Origin: Oncomelania hupensis
Taxonomy: Eukaryota > Mollusca > Gastropoda > Littorinimorpha > Pomatiopsidae
Assembly: GCA_036898135.1 (NCBI GenBank)
Contig: JBAHVR010000275.1
Location: 62,001 to 126,000, forward strand
Reading direction: 5' to 3'
DNA: 64,000 bases
Shown: positions 35,140-46,841 of the stretch, piece after piece
Layout: each line of letters begins with the position of its first letter
Numbering within the stretch: the stretch's first letter is position 1
Translations under genes and position numbers: made by a program
Notes under the pieces: model-generated
Seen by the model: only the letters and a program-made list of their open reading frames with translations
Told to the model about the DNA's origin: nothing
Database searches by the model: none

Positions 35140-38100
35140 CTGCAAACAAACACACAATCAGTGATGATGATAATAATAATGACAGAATTCAAAGATTATA
35201 TACATTCTCATGGGGCAGTTTTATGAACGGAAATAAAAACCGAACAGAAGAAAACCTTGATAGCTATGTATATATAACTTGAACGTATAGTCCTTCCTCA
35301 AAGAAAACATGATGCTATCACGCGCTTTTTGTTTTCAAAAGAACTCAAAAAGCGGTGATCTAAAGAGACCGCTATTACAGAAGGCAGAAGAGAAACCCAT
35401 TTTTATTTTTGAAATTTAGTTTGACTGTATCCAATCTCGATGAATAAATACAACTTTTTGCGAGTTTTAAGCAAACAGAAAAAGTTACGTCACGTAGTAT
35501 CTTAATTAATGTTTACTCGGTATTGTAATAGGTTTGTTCAATTCCACTGGTAGTAAAAAGTCAAAAATAATGTGAACCAGTTAAAAAGCACAAGGATATG
35601 AGTAAGAAATATTTGTTACAGAATTATGTTCTGTTCTTAACCACACCATCATTAGCTAATTATTATGGGTCGCGCGCGTACCCACACACACTCACCCACG
35701 CAAACACACACAAACGCACCCTCTATCCTCCCCCAACACGCATTCACGTACTCCCACCCACCAACCCTCGCCCCCTCCCCACACACACACACACCCACAC
35801 ACTCACCAACACACGTTATAACCTTTTATTCTTACCCCGTTGGGGTGCCAGGGGTTTCAGTATAAATAGTATCCCAACTTTCTGGAAATGTAGTGCTTTA
35901 AGTTCCCACTGTCGCTGTCTTTCTCATTTGTTCTTTCTCATTCCTACTCTGTTCTATCAATCTACTATACTGTCTTCTTCTTCGCTAGACCAGTCACCTA
36001 CCTTTTATCTTGAAAACTCTTCCGGGACAAAACTCCTCTTTGTGTGTGAGGTTTGTTAGATCAGCTTGGGAATTTTGGACGCTTTCTGCCAAATGGTCAC
36101 TGGGGCTTCTTATGATGTTATTATTTGGCAATGTAGGCATTTTATATGTGTATGTATTTTGTTGATATTTTATAATTATGTTTGTATTCTATTTTGCTTT
36201 TGTAAACGGGGGTTCGATAAATTAGAGTATAGCCTCAGCGTCCCCTGCGTGGGATGTCTTATTGTAAAGTGACCGGCTGGTGGAGTGCCTTCAGTGTTAC
36301 CAGTAGGGTTGTTTCGGCAGATCTTTTATGCGGATCGGGGGTGAGTTCTCTTTCCGCGAAGTTGTTGTCTTGATTTTGGGTCCTGCATCGGCTCTTTGCA
36401 GTCCGCTGGACCCTGTAAGCAATGAATAACTAACTAACTAACCTTTTATTTATGTAAAACTCAAACGTTTTTGTCTGTGTGGCATGGTATGATAGGTGCG
36501 ATCGAGAAGATTACAGTTTTTATTAGTTTTTATTTTCTTTTGTTAGAAAAAAAAAAGTATGTACCTACCTTCAGGTTATCACCCCCAGGCCACCATTTTT
36601 CTTTGACTGCCCGACCCCACGTCTCTCTGATCAGGTCTCTCCTCTGCCGGTCTTCCAAAGGAGACATCACCAACGCGACGAGAAACGTCTGCCCCTTACA
36701 CTGGGAAGTTGGTTCAAGGAATATGTCTGGCAGGGCTGTCACGGCTTGATTTTGGTACCTGCAAATTGAATGAATGAATACTGATGATGAGGAGGATGAA
36801 GAATATGATGGTAATGACGACGATGATGATGACGATGGCGATGAGCAACTGGAGGCCACAAGTCCCGGAGAAGTCTATAACCCGTAATATCTTCAAAAGC
36901 AGTTCATACAACACCAACTGATTTGCAAATATTTGATAGATAGAATAAAATTCTTTGTATAGAATAACATTCTATAATATAGTGTAAAATTCTATGTCCA
37001 TAATAAAATTCTATGTATAGAATAACATTTTATAATAGAGAATAAGATTCTATGTATGTAATACAATTCTATATTATAGAATGCACTTGTATGCATAGAA
37101 TTATATTCTATAACATAGAATGAATTCTATTACAAAGAATGAATTCTATAACATAGAATTTATTCTATGTGCATACAATTCATTCTATAACATAGAATGA
37201 ATTCTTTAACATAAAATAAATTATATGACATAAAATGAATTCTATGTGCATAGAATAAATTGTATAACATAGAATGAATTCTATAATAAAGAATGAATTC
37301 TATATGCATAGAATGAATTTTATAGCATATAATGAATTCTATGACATAGAATTCATTCTATAGGCATAGAATGAATAGTATAACATAGAATGAATAAGAT
37401 GACATAGAATGAATTCTATGACATAGAATGAATTCTATGACATAGAATGAATTCTATAACATAGAATGAATTCTATAGCATAGAATGAATTCTATGTTAC
37501 AGATTGAATTATATGTCGTAGAATTCATTCTATGCTATAGAATTCATTCTATGCTATAGAATAAATTCTATGTCATAGAATTCATTCTTTGCTATAGAAT
37601 TCATTCTATGTTATAGAATTCATTCTATGTCATAGAATTCATTCTATGTCATCTTATTCATTCTATGTTATCCTCTTTATTCTAAGCTATAGAATTCATT
37701 CTATGTCATAGAATTCATTCTATGTCATAGAATTCATTCTATGTCAAAGACTTCATTCTATGTTATAGAATGAAATCAATACATACACTTTTTTTTTAAA
37801 TAGTAAAAACTGGGGCTCTGTCGAGGTATAGAGAACATTTTTTAAGGCATGGGACTGTATTGCAGAGAGATATACACATTGCCACATCCCATCACCACAC
37901 CACATCACTCTACATCACACTGCACCACAAATGTGATGGGTAGGTGTGGTAGAGTGATTAGGTTATGTGATGATGTGGTCTGATTCACTCGCGTTTAAGG
38001 CATAATAGAACTGTATTGCAGATACATACATACACATTACCACATCACATCACCACACTACATCACTCTAAATCACACCACACTGCACCACAAATGTGAT

Positions 38101-41100
38101 GGGTGGGAGGGGTGGGGTGATTAGATTATGTGATGTGATTCACTGATGCCATGATATGTGCTGTCTGCTGCAATGTGAAGATGTGCTGCTGCTGTGATGT
38201 CGGCTGATGTGATGTGATATGATTTGTTGATGTGATGTGATTTTATGTGGTGGTGCGTTTTCACGATGATGGTGATGAAGCAATGTGATGCAGTGATGTG
38301 ATGTGATCGATGTGGTGATGATGCGATGTGGTGATGTGTCATACAATATCTTTTTTTAAATTCTAAATTTCGTTACCATTTATTAGTTGTGTTTTTTAAT
38401 TTTATGTGAGTGAAATGAATTATATGTATATATAATTAATTGTATTACACAGCAAGAATTGTATGACATAAAATACCTTTTTTTAAAACATAAAATGGAT
38501 TTTATTCGCAACACTGAATACATTCTATTTTCATAGAATTATTTTTTAACATTTGGTGCACATAGAATGCATTCTATGTTATAGAATGTTCATTCTATAA
38601 CATAGAATGTTCATTCTATAACAAAGGATCCATTCTATAACATAGAATGTTCATTCTATAACATAGAATGGTCATTCTATTATGTAGAATTCATTCTATA
38701 ACATAGAATGTTCATTCTACAACATAGAATCCATTCTATAACTTAGAATGTTCATTCTATAACACAGAATCCATTCTATAACATAGAATGTGCATTCTTT
38801 AACATAGAATGCATTCTATAATATAGAATAAAAAAAAAAGGTAAAGGTAGTCCCATAGCCTTGTGGCCGTAGGGGAGCGTGATGTTGGAGATCACACTTA
38901 TCTTGGGCCAGCGTAATGAGGGTGATGCCCAACTCTCTCCCTCGCTGCTTTACCTTCCCCACCCTCAAGAGAGTAGGTACTCAATCACAGTTGAGTCAAC
39001 TGGGGGCGTTGTTGTTTGTCGCTTCACACCTTAGCGGTCACCCAACCAAGTGCTAACCGCACCGGACGGTGCTTCACTTTCGACACAGTAGCGAGTGCTC
39101 CAACCACTGCACTATCCGACACCCCCGAACAATATAGAATGTTCATTCTATAACATAGAATCCATTCTATAACATAGAATGTGCATTCTTTAACATAGAA
39201 TGCATTATTTAATATAGAATGTTCATTCTATAACATAGAATCCATTCTATAACATAGAATGTGAATTCTTAAACATAGAATGCATTCTATGATATAGAAT
39301 GTTCATTCTATGCGCAACTAGGTCATTCTTTGTGAAATTGACGAATAAAGGCTTTGACGAATAAAGGGACATGTGCACGCGCTCAAGAACTGAAGAAATG
39401 TCTGACGTGCCAAGCGTTCTGCGGGCTTTATCAGACATTAGAACAGGCTCTAATCGCATGATACCGAGCCGATTGCAAATCGGACCGCAGGCAAGCAGTT
39501 GTTCTCACGTCATCACGTAGCAATCGCGATCGGATCGCAAACAAAATCGTTGCACAATCGGCATGTGTGGCGGGGCCTTTAGGTTTCTTGATGCAGACGT
39601 CTTCGACGGTAATGTGAGTAGATGCCTAGCAATAAAAATAATTGACGTCACACCCTCCCCTCCCCCCCCCTCCGCCCCTGCGTGCTTACTTTTTCATTAC
39701 AATGTGCTGAGGTTCTGTAAGGGTTTATAGTGACAAAATCTAATTAAATAATCAGTTCTTTTTGCTCAATATTGAAGAAATAACCATACTGTACACTCAT
39801 AAAAAGCAATAATTAATATAATTAAAGGTCGAATATTGCGATACAACTCTGAGACATAATAATTATTGCAAAAAAAACTATTTTACCCCAGGCGTCCCCC
39901 CATAACCTATTTTCAGATAAATAGCTCTGTTGCGAATTTGGCCTCCCTTTGTGAGAACACCCAGAGTGATGTGGTGTGGTGATGGGATGTGGCAATGTGT
40001 ATCTCTCTGCAATACAGTCCCATGCCATACAAAATGTTCTCTATACCTTGACAGTGCCCCAGTGTTTACTATTTAAAAAAAGGTTTTTATATTGATTTCA
40101 TTCTATAACATAGAATGAATTCTATGACATAGAATGAATTCTATGACATAGAATGAATTCTATGACATAGAATGAATTCTATAGCATAGAATGAATAGTA
40201 TAACATAGAATGAATAAGATGACATAGAATGAATAGTATAACATAGAATGAATTCTATAACATAGAATGAATTCTATAACATAGAATGAATTCTATTACA
40301 TAGAATTTATTCTATAGCATAGAATGAATTCTATAACATAGAATGAATTCTAAAGCATAGAATGAATTCTATGACATAGAATTCATTCTGTAACATAGAA
40401 TTCATTCTATGCTATAGAATAAATTCTATGTCATAGAATTCATTCTATGCTATAGAATTCATTCTATGTTATAGAATTCATTCTATGTCATAGAATTCAT
40501 TCTATGTAATCTTATTCATTCTATGTTATACTATTCATTCTTTGCCTATAGAATTCATTCTATGTCATAGAATGAATTCTATGTCATAGAATATATTCTA
40601 TGCTATAAAATTCATTCTATGCATATAGAATTCATTCTTTATTATAGAATTCATTCTATGTTATACAATTTATTCTATGCACATAGAATTAATTCTAAGT
40701 CATGCAATTTATTTTATGTTAAAGAATTAATTCTATGTTATAGAATTCATTCTTTGTAATAGAATTCTTTCTATGTTATAGAATATAGTTCTATGCATAC
40801 AAGTGCATTCTATAATATAGAATTGTATTACATACATAGAATCTTATTCTCTATTATAAAATGTTATTCTATACATAGAATTTTATTATGGACATAGAAT
40901 TTTACACTATATTATAGAATGTTATTCTATACAAAGAATTTTATTCTATGACTTACAATATTGGTTTCTTTTTTTATAAATGGAATTTCAACTAATGAAT
41001 GCTTTTTGTGTGATTAGAATTCTTTCTATGTGCATAGAATTTATTCTATGTATAGAATGGTCACATAGAATAAATGGACACATGGCGCCCCATACCTTTC

Positions 41101-41208
41101 GTGCCATCGTAGTTGCTTTATCTCAAAGTAAACATCAAAGGTTCATGGGGTAAATTCTTTGCTACGCACGTTTCACTGTATATCTGAGCAACGGCTGATA
41201 ATAATAAT

Positions 41209-41266
<58 letters not shown>

Positions 41267-41496
41267 TGGGCGTCACGAGGCACATTTAAGACTTACTGCA
41301 TGAACTTCCGATAGCTGTAGCTGAGGCTGGCCCAAGGGATCGATGGCAAAGTGTTCACTTTGAGTTCCGTGGACGGCAGTAATATGTAGTCGGGAAAGGA
41401 AGCGACCACCATCAGCAGAATGACCACACTAACAACAACCTGCAGCGACAAACTTCTGCTCAGGCGCTTCAGGCTCACTCGTCGACGGCACCGCAT
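34108..41496 (-). CDS. GT31 beta-1,3-galactosyltransferase-like gene, three coding exons
   Basis: Type II Golgi glycosyltransferase of family GT31. Exons are 41520-41297 (coding from ATG 41496), 36758-36569 and 35139-34108, giving 1422 nt and 473 residues in consistent phase. Residues 1-19 form an Arg-rich tail, followed by a hydrophobic anchor (VVVSVVILLMVVASF) and stem. FLVALVMSPLEDRQRRDLIRETWG is the conserved start of the catalytic domain. VFFVLGMPR precedes a Ser/Asn/Thr-rich insert (~145-200). FADTYLNLTRKTL, KFIMKVDHDT (DXD as DHD, ~252-254), YPTYAAGPCYLL and ESEDLHVTG (~366) follow in family order. Beta3GalTs transfer Gal or GlcNAc to glycan acceptors; the exact donor and acceptor cannot be told. 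Confidence 0.87.
35835..36440 (+). mobile_element. Nonautonomous retroposon (590 bp family, copy 1)
   Basis: Co-linear with 56247-56815 from GTTGGGGTGCCAGGGG to the 3' hairpin (36379-36412), then an (AACT)n tail. Contains CAGTATAAATAGTATCCC. No long frame. Lies in the last intron of the GT31 gene. Confidence 0.75.
36379..36412 (+). other. 34 nt retroposon hairpin, copy 2
   Basis: GGTCC...GTCCGCTGGACC with a different loop (tgcatcggctctttgca), which forms its own inner stem TGCA/TGCA. Length is still 34 nt. Confidence 0.7.
36569..36758 (-). CDS. Beta3GalT-like middle exon
   Basis: Acceptor caatttgcag, donor gtaggtac. YQNQAVTALPDIFLEP, then CKGQTFLVALVMSP and RQRRDLIRETWG, the diagnostic opening motif of GT31. 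Confidence 0.9.
36940..37911 (+). repeat. Left arm of second giant inverted repeat
   Basis: 972 bp that pairs co-linearly with 39963-40949. Most of it is a degenerate array of 14-20 bp units of the form (A)CATAGAATGAATTCTAT, each nearly palindromic. The inner ~130 bp (37780-37911) is unique sequence also present in reverse at 39963-40095. Lies in an intron of the GT31 gene. Confidence 0.88.
38540..39310. repeat. TAGAAT-type array in the spacer of palindrome 2
   Basis: Units CATTCTATAACATAGAATGT at 38560-38829 and 39131-39310, split by a SINE. These are related to, but phased differently from, the arm subrepeats. Confidence 0.8.
38830..39130 (-). mobile_element. Chimeric tRNA/5S-like SINE, copy 2
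   Basis: 301 bp reverse copy of 31367-31660. It is flanked by the perfect 10 bp duplication AATATAGAAT (38820-38829 and 39131-39140), with a 9 nt T/A-rich 3' tail. Confidence 0.85.
39311..39600 (-). mobile_element. Possible PIF/Harbinger-type fragment
   Basis: On the minus strand AAAGGCCCCGCCACACATGC starts a segment with GCGATCCGATCGCGATTGC, a style I associate with Harbinger termini, followed by a short frame (SDKARRTLGTSDISSVLERV). Only one end is visible. Confidence 0.3.
39963..40949 (-). repeat. Right arm of second giant inverted repeat
   Basis: 987 bp, reverse complement of 36940-37911 with scattered mismatches. The order of unusual units (gcacttgtatgcatag, gaatagtataacatag, gaataagatgacatag) is kept, so this is a copied arm rather than chance from simple repeats. 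Confidence 0.88.
41211..41265. repeat. (CAT)n microsatellite
   Basis: About 55 bp of CAT just 3' of the first coding exon of the GT31 gene. A shorter CAT tract is at 41659-41700. Confidence 0.95.
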
Positions 41497-41520
41497 CTTT
41501 TCCCGTGTTGGTTGGAAAAC
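41297..41520 (-). CDS. Beta3GalT-like first coding exon
   Basis: Acceptor-like tttgctacag at 41521, so a noncoding exon probably lies upstream. ATG at 41496 gives MRCRRRVSLKRLSRSLSLQ and the signal anchor. An in-frame ATG at 41529 would lie in the intron. Donor gtaagtc, phase 2. Confidence 0.8.
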
Positions 41521-42092
41521 CTGTAGCAAAAGTAGTTGTAGACATTTTTGCAGTTGAGATAATACAGCTCACTGACTGTGGTTCTAAAAACGTAAATCCG
41601 TGAATATCCTGTTACATCAGCCATTTTGTGGCAAAGAAAAAACACGTTTTGCACATCATCATCATCACCATCATCATCGTCATCATCATCTTCATCACCG
41701 TCCTCATCAACAACGGCAGCAGCAACAACTTACCTCGTACTCAACACATACTTAATGAAAGATGAACTACGTAGAGGCAACGTAAAGGCAACGTCATAAA
41801 CCTTAGAAATCTATAGTCAAATAAAACATTCATCCCTCTTTTTATCCATAAATCAATCAATCGTCATCATCAGCGGAAACAACAACAATTGTGCAGTAAC
41901 CATGCACGCAGCATTCGATACACCTACATCCGAAAGATGTCCACCCTCTTACACAGAGGGAGAAATGGCTAGTAAGCTTATATAGAAGCTTGCGAGACGC
42001 GAGAGAAATCAATAGAACCAAGTATTATTTTATTAATGAGGGTATTCACCACACCGTATACCGATGATGCATATATTCAAGAAACTTTACAT

Positions 42093-43582
42093 CAAAGAAC
42101 GTACAGCTTCACAAAGAAGGTGCATAACTCAAAAGTGTGCAAAATCGAACGCACCCAGCGCCCCCAAGCGGGAAGTCGGAAGCTTTGCTAGCCCGCTCGT
42201 GTTGGGAACATGGCGGACAGCATGTGTGAAGCTGCAGGAGGTTGCAAGCATGAGATAAATTCATATTAAAGTTCAGCTACTTATTATTTTATTACTATAA
42301 GACTTATAGTTTTCTTGAATATAGTTTTTTGGAATTCCGTTTTAATTATTATTCTATTATCTTATGTGAGGAAGAAGAGAACCATAAAATTAGCAAAATG
42401 TTGTGTATTTTACGTCTTCAGTGTTTTTAGTCTATCTCCCTGTCTCAACTTGTGTAATTGTATAAGAAAGGCCTTTTGATGAATGCGTGTATACGTGAAA
42501 TTGAAACATTAAAAACTGTTTACAAACTCATTAATATCAAGTTTGTAGTAATCTTCTGAGAGTAAAGATAACTATTTTAAAACACGCAAGATGAAGAACA
42601 CTTTATTACAACTTGGCGAGCCTGCCTGAGTTTCAATTTCATTTATAATTATTATGACAATTTGGCGAGCCTGCCAGGATACATAATTTTTAAAAGTGAA
42701 GTGAATTATTAAAATCAAAATGTTTCTTCAGAATCAAGTGTGTGTGTGTAGATTTCCTAATAATTCATATTGCTTCTCTAAATTCTTATCAATTAACTTT
42801 GGGCACGTTTTTGTGCTTTGGCACTTTACATGGCTATGTTTCAATTTGTTGCATTAAATGACATGCAAGTTCAGTAATACACTGTTTTTGTTCATTTTCA
42901 CTTGCTTGTCCGTCTTCTTAACTGTCTGGTCACTGATTTCTTGTTCCTGTCTTATTATATGTCTGGTCACCGATTTCTTTTTCTCGGCAAATATGCCTAT
43001 TATACAGTTGGACACATACAGGCCTGAGTAGGCTACACAGAAATGCATTATGAAGTTATTTCATAACAAGTTCAGACAAAAGTTATAAATGCACTCGAGC
43101 TTTCTCAATTGAAAAAAACACCTGTTGCATGAGTAGGCCTATAGCACAAATTAATATACACGCAGTCATGCACTCAATTAATAGGCAGATTCACACTTTC
43201 ATATAAAGGAGAAAACAAGGCAATAACTGCACAACAAGAGCAATTCAGTAATACTGAATAATTGCAGGTTTGTTGCCAAGTGGTTGCGCACTAATGAATC
43301 TATAATAAAGGCAAGCACCGTGTTTGTTTTTAATGTCACACTTTTTTGCTGGTCAGTTACTGTGTGATAGGTCTGCATAACATCATGAATCGAACAGCTT
43401 TGGTAATTAATGTGAATTTTTTTTTTAAAAAGTATTTACTTGTATAAATAAAACATTTTTGAGTTCGTTTTACTACAAAAGGATAATGTTTAGGGTTCAA
43501 AAAAGTCCTGCGGCAAGGTTTGTTTACGTATTGCTAAGCAGAGGATTACGTGATCCTTCTTTGTGAAGCTGTACGTTCTTTG
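42093..43582. mobile_element. TIR DNA transposon, 1.49 kb
   Basis: Perfect 28 bp terminal inverted repeats (42093-42120 and 43555-43582, starting CAAAGAACGTACAGC). They are flanked by TTTACAT at 42086-42092 and 43583-43589. No transposase frame. Inside, 42150-42255 is GC-rich and holds ATGGCGGACAGCATGTGTG, a short frame like a first exon. TTGGCGAGCCTGCC occurs twice, 44 bp apart, near 42616 and 42660. Confidence 0.75.
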
Positions 43583-43701
43583 TTTACATTGACCTGCCCC
43601 GAGTTGCCTAGGCAGAGCGCTGCGTAGCGCTACCTAATTATTTTGGCGGCTAGTCTGGGCAACCCTATGGCCGCGGAGAGCGTCACAGTGCGCTCTGTAG
43701 C

Positions 43702-44682
43702 TAGAGGGTGGAACCGGTACGATTTCTCAAACCGGTTTTTAACCGGTTTTTCCAATAGAAAACCGCGGTTTAAAACCGGTTAACCGGCTAGAAGTTACAA
43801 CTGGTTACCCCGGGTAAAGGAGCATAGTAAGCAAGGGAAATAACCTCTGTATTGAAATTGTTTTGGGAATTTATGTCGCTAGCTACCTAACTCAGAGGCT
43901 ATTTCCCTCCTCCACTGTGGGTAGATTTGGGAGTTTGCTTTTCAATTTTGAGTTTGTGAAACCGTAGGTGGAATCTGAAGTTGCGAATGTCATATTGGTT
44001 AGAAAAACAATGCGCATTGAAAGATTAAAAGCCTGTTCCAAGTTTGTGTTCTGTGAAATACCGACTCTCCACAATTCGGAACGGCTGAAGTTCTTTCACG
44101 ATGAATTTTGTCACCTTTTCGTTGATTTCGGATGCTTTCTTGGAGTTAGCTGGATATACCTGCTTCTTTTTGAGTGCTTCACTGATTGTCATTTGTTTTG
44201 TGTCGCCTTTACTTGTACGGGCACCTCCTTCAGTCACAATGCTCACGTCAGCGTCAGCGTCAGCGCTGCTGGTACACGGACTAGATCTAGCATGTAGGAC
44301 TTGTGGGTTAGATCTATTGGGTGCAGGGCCCGCATGCTTGGCTGGCTTCAGCAGCAGCAAAGGATGGTGATGTGTGCATTCAGATTTGAAGTGCCACCGC
44401 CAAGTTTAATACTTGCCTTACACTCTTTACAGTAACCGGTATTATGGTCAACCTTTCCTGCTTCTGTCTCTCGCAGGAGAAAGAATCTCCAAATGTCAGC
44501 TTTCCCACGCGTGTTCGCTACGAATTTCTCTGTTTCTGCCATTTTGCTAGTGCTTTACGGGACGAGTGATGTCCCTTAGAAAAACCGTGGTTTTCCGGTT
44601 TTTTAAGGCCAAACCGGTTTACCGAACCGTGAGAAAGTCGAACCGATTTTAACCGGAAAACCGGTAAAACCGAACACCCCTA
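43702..44682 (-). mobile_element. Degenerate hAT element with BED zinc finger
   Basis: Ends TAGAGGGTGGAACCGG and (complement) TAGGGGTGTTCGG, flanked by CTGTAGC on both sides (43695-43701 and 44683-44689). Clusters of AACCGGTTTT words form subterminal inverted repeats. 981 bp, too short for a full transposase. Confidence 0.75.
44025..44542 (-). pseudogene. hAT transposase N-terminus (BED finger), frameshifted
   Basis: From 44542: MAETEKFVANTRGKADIWRF, then GYCKECKASIKLGGGTSNLN, a BED-type zinc finger start. The frame breaks near 44355, within the His part of the finger. The overlapping frame continues with MTISEALKKKQVYP and KASEINEKVTKFIVKELQPF, typical of ZBED/hAT proteins. The catalytic domain is missing. 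Confidence 0.75.
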
Positions 44683-44720
44683 CTGTAGCGGTCTCGAAAG
44701 GTTGTTTGCGAAGAGAAAAA

Positions 44721-44812
44721 GATGGCGGCCAGAGTGGTGGGCTTTCGATTTGCGAATGGCGATGTGTTCAACGGTGAAATAGCAAGGGAGGACTTCTTGT
44801 TATTTACAGTCT
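44721..44812 (+). CDS. Candidate first exon of an unidentified gene
   Basis: ATG in a strong context (aaaaagATGGCGG). MAARVVGFRFANGDVFNGEI, then AREDFLLFTV, then the donor TG|gtaagg. The flank is GC-rich, and the hAT element lies 38 bp upstream, so the 5' leader was probably interrupted. No downstream exon is recognised in the LINE-filled sequence that follows. I do not recognise the protein. Confidence 0.35.
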
Positions 44813-45099
44813 GGTAAGGTTTGTGTACTTGTTATTTGACAGAATAATTATGTTTATGTGTATCGGTATGAATTAGCATTTTTATTTGATAGTATTTTTT
44901 TTTAGTCATCAGTGCGATTGACAGCAATTTCACTTTTCAGCCAACTTCACTTTGATTGGTTGTGTATTTCCGACTCCACTCAAAACTTCCAAAGTTATCC
45001 CACTACCAAGAAAACAAAACCCCGAATTGTCTGAGTGATTATCGACCCATTTCTTTGTAATTAGTTTTGTCAATCATTGGAAAAACACTAGAGCATCAG

Positions 45100-45322
45100 G
45101 CCTTTCAAAGATCATCCTGCAAGGCACGGTGCAAGGAGGCAGAAGATGGAGACAGAAAAAGAGGTGGGAAGACAACATTCGAGAATGGATTGGCTTGACA
45201 TGAGCGAAGCCATGAGGGTTGCTGAGGATAGAGAAAGATGAAGTGTGATGGTTAAACGATCGATCATCTGTGGTGCCCCAATGACTCTCAAGTTACGGGA
45301 TAGGGTAGAATAGGATAGGAAA
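45100..45322 (+). mobile_element. RTE 3' end fragment
   Basis: Matches the last ~210 bp of the RTE (ctgcaaggcacggtgcaagg, gaggtgggaagacaacattc, ggttaaacgatcgatcatctg) with a decayed GGATA tail. Inserted into the LINE relic between LEH and KHMQKHLLQ. Confidence 0.8.
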
Positions 45323-46841
45323 AAACATGCAAAAACATCTTTTGCAATGTATAGAAAACCATAAACTGCTCCATAATTTGCAGTCTGTATTTCGTAAACA
45401 TCATTCTTGTCACACAGCGCTCAACAGATTACGTGGCACATGGTTATCTGCTATTAATCGATCAAAAGTTACTGGAACAGTTCTTGATTTCAATAAGGCT
45501 TACGATTTAGTCAACCATAGCATACCATTAACAAAAATAAGCCTTTATGTTAACAGCAACGACACCACTTCGTTTCTCAGATCGTACCTCTCAGAAAGAA
45601 CACAATGTGTTTATGTAAATGGAAAATCGTCGAGTTATAAAACTTTAACACGTAGCGTTCCTCAAGGCTCAGTTATGGGTCCAATTTTCTTTTGTTTGTT
45701 TATCAATAATTTACCCTTATCTCTCTCAAACGCAAACATATTATGTGCATTATTTGCTGATGATAAAACTCTACATACTTCTGACAAAGATCTGTCTAAA
45801 GTCCAGGTTCACTTCAGCAAGGTCTAGTTGATGTGCAAAACTGGTGCAAAGTAAACGAAATGTTGTTCAACCCCATAAAAACAAAATCAATGTTAATAAC
45901 AACAAGACAGAAGCATCAGAAACAGCCTCTTAACTTACACCTTGAAATTCAGTCCAAGCCAATTAATCAAGTCCGCGAACATAACGTACTTGGAGTATAT
46001 ATTGTCGACGAATTAAACTGGCACTGCCATATAAATAAGGTGAGCAAAACTCTATCGAAAAATTTATTTCTACTTAAGCAAGTAAAGCAATAGGTAGGAA
46101 TATAAGCCATTTATTTATTTTTACGCACAATGTTTGTCTCATATAAATTATGCATCATCGATCTGGTGTATGGCGAGTGAAAACTGTTTAAAATTTTTGA
46201 ACTCTCTTCACTTACGAACAATTAAGCTTATTCACTGATCCAACTTTGACTTCTAAACAAAAACTGAAACATCTTGAAATATTACCTTTGGATAAGCATT
46301 TTACTTACAACAAAGCAATGCTTATGTACAAAGTTCACACCAATCCTATCCTATCCTATCCTTTCATATCCTATCATATCCTATCCTGTAATTCGAAGGT
46401 CGCTGGGGCACCACAGATGATCGTTTAACCAGCGTACTCCATCTTTCTCTGTCCTCAGCAACCCTCATGGCTTCGCTCAGTGTCAAGCCAGTCCATTCTC
46501 GAATGTTTTCCTCCAACCTCTTTTTCTGTCTCCCTCATTTTCTGCCTCCTTGCACCGTGCCTTGCAGGATGATCTTTGCAAGACCTGATGCTCTGGTGAC
46601 GTGGCCATACTATCAAAGTTACAGTTTCTTCACCACTGTGAGCATGTCATCGTGTTGTCCAATGACTTGTGTGATGGTCTGTCGGACTTCGTTGGTGATG
46701 TGCTGGGTATAGGAAATACTCCAATAACTTGTGTGATGGTCTTTCGGACTTCGTTGGTGATTTGTTGGGTATAGGAAATGCACAAAAATCTTATGTAGCA
46801 CCTCCTCTCCAGGCTTTTGTATTCTTCGGTGTAGATCTGCT

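Noticed and set aside
34862..35164. Plus-strand acidic ORF opposite the galactosyltransferase exon
   Set aside because: Antisense shadow of the Ser/Asn-rich coding stretch.
42600..42690. Gypsy-type LTR/primer-binding site at the duplicated TTGGCGAGCCTGCC
   Set aside because: No LTR pair, gag or pol frame nearby; the words lie inside a TIR-bounded element.
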